Source: Cylicocyclus nassatus (taxonomy: Eukaryota > Nematoda > Chromadorea > Rhabditida > Strongylidae). Taken from it: a stretch of DNA of 64,000 bases. The DNA lies in contig CATQJL010000223.1 in assembly GCA_958299035.1 (NCBI GenBank), positions 69,795,006-69,859,005 of the forward strand, read 5' to 3'. The notes beneath the pieces were generated by a model. The model was not told the origin of the DNA and did not search any database. It worked only from the letters and a program-made list of their open reading frames with translations. Position 1 is the first letter of the stretch. Each line of letters opens with the position of its first letter. Both the position numbers and the translations under genes were made by a program. This document shows positions 56,324-64,000 of this stretch, in pieces.

Positions 56324-56731
56324 AAGTGTGTGCTCATTCAATTCATCGACTAAGCTAATCTAAAAGACTGTGAGTCGACAGCATACTAAACGTCCCCATC
56401 AGGTCACTATACAAACTGTGCACCGCGAAAGGTTGATTTCAGGGATAACTGAAATCGAAGGATAGCAGTGCTCCAAACTCTGTCCGCGAGCCAGCATTTT
56501 CCCTTAACGCACTGAACTTGGCGTGCACAAATAACACGTACATATCGTGCATCACCCATTGCTTCCATGTCAACGAGACTGCCCTTCGATCTTTTAACAC
56601 GTTAACTTCAGCAATTCAAGGCGCTGACAGCTGACATGCTAGGATGATCAGCAGTACCTTGGCGGTTCATATAGGAACAATTCTGAGGGATGCACCGTAC
56701 GCACGTAGCAATATGATTGCCACGTCAGGAC

Positions 56732-57410
56732 CAGGGCCCGGCACGAGTGGTTTTCAGAAGTTTTTGAAAACGAAGCCCCCATGACTTTGGAAAAATCTAC
56801 AAAGTCCTCTTTGACACTTGTAGGAAACCTATCGATTTGAGGGAAGATGAAAATGGAAAAGAGTCAGTCTGTGAGGAAAAACCTGAAATTAGAGTGAAAA
56901 TACAAATTGAAGTTGAATACTACGGATGCACATGAGTTTGGCATTGAAGCGCGATAGCTAACAAAGCGTAAAGAAATTAAGGCGAAAGCACTGAAAAGGC
57001 AGCTCTGTGAAAGTGCCCTTATGCTTAGGGATATATCCTTGATCGGGGCATCCGTTCTGAAAAAAATCCGAGACTTACGTGAAGTAACAGAAATTTTGCT
57101 CCATATGATCTCAGAACATATGGTGACCGTTTGGAAACGGACTGATTCTGGAAAAGAGTATTACTTTTACATATTTCAGAACTTTTTACATAACTCTACC
57201 CAAATATCTTTCTGTGTAAACAGTCCCATTTTGGTATCTGATTGCGTCTGCCCTCTATATAAGAAGTCTGTTTATTTAGCGTTGCTTTTAAATCGCGCGC
57301 GCTTCGCAAGAAAGGATGGAGCATGCTAATCGTGTGATAACCTACCCTTAAAGCTTGGTCAAGCAATAATCAATTTTTTTCGGGGCTCCGCCCCTTTGTG
57401 CAGAGCCCTG
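56732..57410. mobile_element. old hAT element, right-arm copy
   Basis: CAGGGCCCGGCACGAG..GCAGAGCCCTG with TSD GTCAGGAC / GTTCAGGAC. It holds about 55 bp absent from the left copy near 57225-57290, and lacks about 100 bp found at 26336-26436. Confidence 0.75.
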
Positions 57411-58870
57411 GTTCAGGACGCGTTTCACTTACACAGGGGATGCCGGACTTTGCGTTCTAGAGGCGAAATAGGTAGGCATCCTCCATTTTTTTCACTTATT
57501 ATAAGCGTAGAAGATCACATGGTGTTTCCTGCTCTTGGCCTCCAAAAAGGAGAAATCGGTTATGCCTTAATACGTTGTACCATCTAGGTTGTACCAATCA
57601 CTGTTGAATGCAATACGGAAAAAGAAATGCGGTACCAACGACTTTATCATTCAAAACCAGGAAGCACTATATGGGCACGCTAAACAGTGAGAACACTACA
57701 GCGGACATGACAAGATTTTATGGGAAATATCAATCATTCTCTGATTGAGAGCCGCGAGCACGCTTTGCTACTTTTAATCAACAAGTTTATGAATGAGTTC
57801 TAACACGCGTTTTGGCTAATTATTATCAGAAATTCATGAAAGAACGTGTTCAAGGCAGCGTGGATTAACAGCTCAAACTTGTTTTTCCATGAATTCTAAC
57901 AGTAAATCAGTCGAAACACGCCTAATTTGTGTAGCGGCGCTGTAAGACGACGCGATTTTGCACAACAATTTGGCGTGGGCAGGTTTTGTGGTTAAGGAAT
58001 GCAAGGTTGCTTTGTAAACAATTATAACATTTTCTTGTACGACGGAGCCTACAGGTCCCAAGAGTGAAAAAAATAAAAAAAATATCGAGGAAAAAAACTA
58101 GACCTACCTACAAACAATATAACTGCAAGAGGTGCGAGTCACCGGTAATCCACGACTTCCTTGGCGGCAAAAAGGCCACCGTGTTCCACATCGTCGTGGG
58201 TTAGTGAAATGTACCCCAAAACGTGCTCGCTTTTTTTTAGTAAGAGAATGAATGATACGTATTTACGATAAGCAACTTAGTACGCCGAGAGGGAATTTTG
58301 AAAACAAATGCTATGCTTTCGTTTCAAAGCATCAGGACTGAAAACAGCTCACGTGCAAGTACAAAGTTTGATAGAGTAAAAAAAAATATTGAAATACAGA
58401 TCAAACAGACAGAAGAGGGCACAACGGTTCTGAATTGACGAAGCAGGATCAATCAAATTCAAAAAATGTTTAGTGAGGGAAAGTCTGTGGAAATTTGACT
58501 AGATAGTTCTTACAGTCTCAAAAGCAGGACACACTTGAAAACCGATTGTAGATTAGGTAGACAGACTTGACAAAGATAGGCAGAATAATATAAATAAACT
58601 TGTAGAGGCTTTTACGCAAGATGTATGCAACACTCAGTACGCGGTGGTGGTCATAAAACATTAGGAATATTAGGTTGGCACACAAGTCTTGCAACTAGCT
58701 TCGCTATTTTCTCTTTTTAACTGTGACGCATTCATTTTTGTGCATAATGTAGAATAGTAGTAGGCTACAAGTGCGCCCAAAGAGTTTGGTTTTTGATTTC
58801 GAAGTAGGGAAAATTTACGCATTTTTCCAAAGCTGGTCAAATTCAGAATTCCGAGGATCGGAAAACCAAT

Positions 58871-58926
58871 AACAGTTTCAGCTTGATGCGTTTGCAGTGA
58901 AGCAAGCGCATCAAGCCGAAACTGTT
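58871..58926. ncRNA. hairpin, right-arm copy of 23711-23766
   Basis: Same 25-bp stem with one mismatch and one wobble; loop AGTGAA. Confidence 0.3.
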
Positions 58927-60323
58927 TAGATTATTAGAGATTATCCTCTCCACAATCTGGGTAGAATTTTGACTTGACGTGTTTGATTCAGACTGAGAAC
59001 GGCCGTATTTCTTGTTTTCCAACCCCTAAAGTTTCGAATTTAACCAGCGTTCGAAAAATGCGAAACCTATTACATACTTGGTTTGTGTGACTTTTCATTT
59101 CATTTCATTCATTCATAGGCATAACCCTACGTTCCAACAACACGACGAGTGAATTCAATGTTTTCCGAATTCTTAGACATTTAAAAGTTTATCAGCCTCA
59201 GCATGCTTGTCCTCCATTTAACATTTCATTTTCTTACGTTACATGTTTTGAACTGACGTCTTAATGTACTCGCTTGTTTCCAATTTGATCGACAGGCAGC
59301 ATCCAAAAGAATTAGCACTTGGTTGATACACATTTGATTTGCGGCTCCGATATATCTGAAGCTGAGAGTACCCTTTGATTCAACGAGAATGGCTGCTGAA
59401 AGGCGAGCGGTCGCGTTCGCAACGCAATCTGCGCCTCCCTCGAACGTGCTTTCTGATGATTCTAATCTTAATTAGTTCATGACCCCAAAGAGAGAGGAGA
59501 ACAGCCATGAACAATACCGTCACTGTCGGACTTGCTTTGTAAGAGAAATAAAGCTTTTTCGTCTATGTGCGAAACTCTAATCTGGGTATATGTGGTAGTG
59601 TCGAAGAATTTGATGGGAACAGATTCGAAAATGCCTAAAACAGAGGTGTAGGACAATTTATAGGTAAACTTGCTGATTTCTCAACTGCAGGAAATTGGAG
59701 TTTGATTTTGGAAAGCGTAACAAGACAGCGGATTGCAATGTGTCCATATAGTCTACGTATACCCGACCTTTTGCTTCTGTAGACTTGACTCAAATCGGCT
59801 AATTTCAGTCAGTATTTGTTGCCTTTTCTACGACAAACATCGCCTTCGTAGCACAACTCCTAATAGCATGACATTAGTGCGGATTTTTGAAAGATCTTCC
59901 CAAAGATCTTGGAGATAAAGATAAACTTCTAATCTGAATGGGAAATTGACATTGTTTTGAATTTCTGCAGTGTATGTATTATACAGTAGTTTATCGCAAA
60001 GCCATGCCTGTGTTATGGTACGAAACTTACAATGTCAAAATTTTTAATATCTAAAAATGAATTCCCACATGATAACTTTTAAGAACAAACTTGTTGGTCT
60101 CATTTTGATCTCATGTATTGTACTCAATGAAAGGCCACGGTTTCGCTTTCAGATGAACTCTGACGATTTATCAAACTCTGAACGGTAGATCGAGGCGTAT
60201 AAAAGGGGGAATGCTAAGCAACTTTATCCTCTTTCATTTCTTTGACAATTTCAGCAAAGCTTGTATTGAAATCTTGTTCAGTATCGTTGTCTGCCAAGAG
60301 ACACTCGTCACGCTAGTTCAGAT

Positions 60324-60735
60324 TGCTCCGCACTCACAAGGGAACTTGGTGACCGTGGTCCTTTACGGTGAGATGTAGAACTATAGATGCGTCTTAAAAG
60401 CCTGATTCCAAATCTATGTTCAATATCTACTGGCAACTCACTAAACGAAGTCTTATGGACTTTTTTCCATATTAATTTCATCTAGGCAGTTGGAATCGTC
60501 ATTTTTCAGGTTTCTAGACTCTGACTTGGACGCTCTTTTGTAGTGCGTAAGTAGGCTTTTTAACGATATCGGTTCTTGTCATCAAAACAGCGCGAATTTT
60601 ATTGGCAAGAATGTTCATAACTTCTTTCGGAGGAGCGCACAGCAGATAGCGACAGATTTGGAATTAGCGCTTCAAGATGCATTTGGTATACGTTCATTTC
60701 AAATGGTCAAGGTCACCAAGTATCCTTTCCTTGTA
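60324..60735. mobile_element. AAGGATACTT foldback, right-arm copy
   Basis: Mirror of 21902-22313. Confidence 0.65.
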
Positions 60736-61267
60736 AAGCATGTACCCCTTACTGTAAACGACCAAAATGAATCACTTATAGATCTTTTGACCCCTGCGTC
60801 TCTTGAACGTCGAAGGTTGACTGTTCCGACGATTTGAGAAAAAATTCATATTTTCAAGAAAAGTAAAAGAAATCAAGTTTGTTGTTTTATATTGGTGTCT
60901 AAAAAAATAACTTCCAAACAGCATGAACATCTCAGTCAAAAAGGGTAGGTGATAAAACCTGTAATACTGGGTGTCCACTACTATAAATGAATTTTTTGCC
61001 AAAAAACAAAAAGTGAATTCGAATAATCTTCTTACCGCTCTCATCTCTTCCATAAGTACATACTCTTTGATAGCGTGATAGAACATGGCTTTCTTCGTCT
61101 AAGATAATTGTAGGGCACGTAAGACGTCAAAAAATTATGGAATTTCAATTGCACGACAAGACTTTCGGCCAGCCTAATAACAAGCACAATTCAGTTGACT
61201 TCGTTGAAATTCCGTGAATTCTCGTTTGTTGGACGTAGAATACACTTTAAAATCAATTTTCTTCAGC

Positions 61268-61556
61268 ATGAAAGTCGTTCTGGCACTTTTTCTCACTGCG
61301 CTTTTGGCGGTCCATGCGGAAGACCAGGTAAGACATAAAAGTGTTAGTGTCTCCAGTCTTCTTATGTCTCTGTTGAGTTTGTACTTTGTAGTGTGGCGAT
61401 TTATGTTCGCAGCGATGTAGCGACCCAAAATTCGGGATACTATTAGGGCGGTCAATGAATATAACAGTAGATGAATTGGAAGTAGCATTGGAGAAACTGC
61501 AGGACGTTCTAACAAAGAGAAGGCAGGCACAGAAATTGGAGGAAGCACAAAAATGA
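61268..61556 (+). CDS. small secreted peptide gene, right-arm copy
   Basis: Second copy of the 67-aa peptide gene at 21081-21369. Exons are 61268-61327 and 61413-61556, with an 85-nt phase-0 intron between GTAAGA and TTCGCAG. AATAAA lies at 61611-61616. TTTTCTTCAG immediately precedes the ATG. Both exons are identical to the left copy while the intron differs around 61350-61360 (GTCTCCAGTCTTC). The two copies are transcribed away from the centre of P0. Confidence 0.8.
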
Positions 61557-61990
61557 GAACTTGGGAGAGAAAAAGCTGTGAAGAGAATTTCGTTTTTGAA
61601 GTCGCTCTTCAATAAACCCTTGTTGATCCTCCCCGACTAAAGCGTTACTGCATGAAATTCAAATCTCAGTGTATTCGATCTGGCACAAATAGATCAGTTG
61701 TCGTTTTTTCATTTCCGTTTGCTGCTGTGATTTTCAGGGTCGAGCGCAAAGTGACCTGCTAAATTTCAGAGTTGTTGTTGGAATGAGGGTAGAGATGAGA
61801 TTTTCATGAGATGAGATCAGAAAAGCAACAGCACTGCTTTTACCAGAAGCATAGATTGTGAATATGGTTCAGTTTTAGAGACTGAGTAAGGTGGTCTGCC
61901 CTATGTCAAGCGAAGTATTTTCTACTCTTTGAGTACAAAAAAGCGTGCGAGTTACTGTCGAACAAGGAACAAACACCTGCCATTCTTCCG

Positions 61991-62042
61991 ATCAACGACC
62001 TCTCTCACATCCAGCGCCATGGATGTGAGAGAGGTTGTTGAT
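61991..62042. repeat. short hairpin, right-arm copy of 20595-20646
   Basis: Unchanged stem ACCTCTCTCACATCCA and complement. Confidence 0.85.
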
Positions 62043-62113
62043 TGTTACCTCATGGATCATAACAAAGTCAATCTAGGAAACAGATTAAGACAGATTCAAG
62101 ACGATGTAGTTAA

Positions 62114-62390
62114 CACATTGATAGCAAGGTGACCAACATGGTGGGTCGTGCAATGCCAGCCACGTGGGACAATGTGACTTGAATTGTGTCAAGATTACTA
62201 CTATTCTGAAGTTCGTTTCAGAACTTTTCTTTTGCTCTGACCCCAAAAACACTTTCGCTTTTCGGCTGCTTCTCAAAAGTACTGCAGCTGTATAGTATAT
62301 GACAAACTGTAACTTTAGCTAAAATTTTCAACTTATTCACAGAAGGCCCCACTAGGCAGAAAGCTTTAAATGCGTGCTGTCGTCAACGTC
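62114..62390 (+). mobile_element. TTAA-family MITE, right-arm copy of 20247-20523
   Basis: TTAA flanks kept on both sides. Confidence 0.7.
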
Positions 62391-62830
62391 TTAAATCTGC
62401 GCAGTATTGCATCCATAGCCAAAAGCTTACTCATTGATGCTTACTTTGAAACAAGGTTGGGAAGGGAGAGCACAAAATTATAAAGATTAGAATTTGTCTT
62501 CTACCAGAAACCGTCAATCTCATATAGACCGCATAAGCCTACGCATGTCATTCTAAGCAGTTGGTTCTAAACCATTTTTTCCACGTGAATTTTTGTTACT
62601 TGAAAATTACAGTCGCTGCTGTACTGTTTAATAATGCAGAATAACAGACATTCAAACGAAGCGCTTCAAAAACATTAAAACTTCAACCTCTCCCTCAGTT
62701 GGTTTTTGAAAAGGGAAAAAGGAAAATACATTTAACCATCCGTGGTCGGTTGCTGCTATTTCTGGGTCGTGATGCGTTCAAAAATGGCTACAAAAATGCT
62801 TGTAGCTCACTGTAGAGCAATTAATCTTCC

Positions 62831-63478
62831 TTACAAGAGAAGGATACTTAATCGCAGTGACGATTGGGTAAGCGGTGTATACCGCGTATGCTGTCCTCAG
62901 ACGTTGATCTCTAAACCACATTCCATATCTGCTATGACGTCATTCTGGAGGAGTTATAAAGGATTTTTGCTGCAGTGGATAGTGGCTTGGACTGCAGAGC
63001 TGGACGTCGTGGGTTCGATTCCTCTGGGAGGCCACTCGTTTTGAGCGTGGTTTTTGTTCTGCACATTTTGTGCTTTCATATCATATGTGTTCATGAAGGT
63101 CTTTCAATGAAAAATTGAGTAAAGTATTCAATGAAAAAGGCTAAAAACGAGTGTTTTTAGGTTAAACGGCGGTTCAGTGCCAATTAATGTAAATATACTG
63201 CTTCATATTCTGAAAATCACCTTTTTTTGATGTCGACAGGTTTTGCAACTTGCCTGTTAAAATTTACAAAAATGCAAAACGGGTGGCATCTCAGGAGAAT
63301 CGACCCACGACGTCCAGCTCCGCAGTCCAAGCCACTATCCACTGCAGCAAAATTCTTTATAACTCCTCCAGAATGACGTCATAGCAGGTATGAAATGCGG
63401 TTTAGAGATCAACGTTTGGGCATGACGCGGTATGCACCGCTTACCCAATCGTCACTGCGATCAAGTATCCTTCTCTTG
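62831..63478. mobile_element. tRNA-bearing foldback, right-arm copy
   Basis: Mirror of 19159-19806. tRNA-like boxes at 62967-63035 (plus, GGGTTCGATTCC) and 63285-63349 (minus). Confidence 0.7.
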
Positions 63479-63843
63479 CTAGCAAACATTTTTGTCCCAA
63501 ACTTTTTTTGTTTGCCCGCTGCTCTAGTATAAGCCAAGCAGCTTTTCTGAATTTCAATGAGTTCGTAGGTCATCAGCAAACTTTTGCAGTCACCGACTAT
63601 AAGGCTTGCTGATCTCAGGTGCTCACATCTTTTCTGTGAAGCGAATTGCGCGCATACAGAGGGTCAAGAAATGTATCAAATATCATGGAGTACAATGCAC
63701 GTTTTAGTTATAAAAATGGTCCAAATTACATCATTTTCTGATTTTTGGTTAAAGTTCAATAAAGATTAGCTTATGTGTGATCATGTTCATGTTGATAAAC
63801 GCAAAAGCAATGTTGCATCCTCCGGTTAAGTACTAGTTATTAA

Positions 63844-64000
63844 CACATTGACGACAATGCAGATTTTTAGTTGTCTGCCTTCTGGGACCAAGGCCTTTTA
63901 CGGACCAACCCACATTTTTCGACTATAGTTACGCATTCTGCCATCTGTAGTACACCTACAGCAAATCTGAAAGGCTGACAAAAAAGGTATAGTTTATCCC
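63844..64000 (-). mobile_element. TTAA-family MITE, cut by window end
   Basis: Right-arm copy of 18482-18793. TTAA at 63840-63843, then CACATTGACGACAATGCAG. Confidence 0.75.

Larger units (their letters stand above)
54218..64000 (-). repeat. P0 inverted duplication, right arm (cut by window end)
   Basis: Reverse-complement counterpart of 18637-29263. It begins inside a 30-bp-stem hairpin (54161-54232) directly after P2. It lacks the 1121-bp hAT of the left arm, keeping one copy of the target GTTCTAAC at 57797-57804. It carries instead a private 314-bp foldback at 56010-56323, and two rather than three units of an 80-bp minisatellite. The arm continues past 64000. Confidence 0.95.

Noticed and set aside
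55960..56358. 132-aa ORF
   Set aside because: Its middle is the private 314-bp foldback insertion; the frame is open by chance.
62967..63035. Functional tRNA gene
   Set aside because: A and B boxes are fair, but acceptor and T stems do not pair. The same sequence recurs as part of a foldback element.

Overview
The window looks like non-coding-rich nuclear DNA of a nematode, most likely a strongylid of the hookworm type. It is AT-rich, with no operons, no ribosome-binding sites and no long ORFs. The few convincing genes are tiny secreted peptides with one short (48-85 nt) phase-0 intron, sometimes ending in a TTTTCAG-type acceptor. The repeats are mariner/Tc1, hAT, piggyBac-like TTAA, Helitron-like and Penelope-like (GIY-YIG) elements. 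The assignment is inference: I saw no rRNA, spliced-leader gene or conserved housekeeping gene to fix it.

Layout. 1-18.5 kb is mosaic repeat DNA: a nested pair of TA-flanked elements at 2468-4106, a small two-exon secreted-peptide locus at 4.7-5.3 kb, several foldback and MITE-like elements, and two copies of a 1.3 kb repeat with a GC-rich hairpin. From about 18.6 kb to the end the window is dominated by three inverted duplications. P0 has arms 18637-29263 and 54218-64000, the right arm being cut by the window end. Inside its 25 kb spacer lie P1 (40964-42528 / 46016-49628) and P2 (49627-51478 / 52318-54171), packed end to end so that P1, P2 and the right P0 arm abut with almost no extra sequence.

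The arms are similar but not identical. They differ by substitutions, small indels, a minisatellite copy number and several transposon insertions present in one arm only. The other arm keeps the empty target site. This dates those insertions after the duplications and gives exact element boundaries: a hAT with 8-bp TSD, a 3-bp-TSD element, a mariner-like element with TA, and a 314-bp foldback.

Genes. A 67-aa secreted peptide gene is present in both P0 arms with identical exons. Two more secreted peptides (89 and 73 aa) lie in the P0 spacer at 34.0 and 37.5 kb, and another at 4.7 kb. A degraded Penelope-like retroelement with RT and GIY-YIG relics sits at 38.3-39.9 kb. Most remaining sequence is unrecognised AT-rich DNA.

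Because the divergence between arms could also be allelic, an assembly artefact (two haplotypes joined head to head) remains a real alternative for P0-P2 and should be excluded first.
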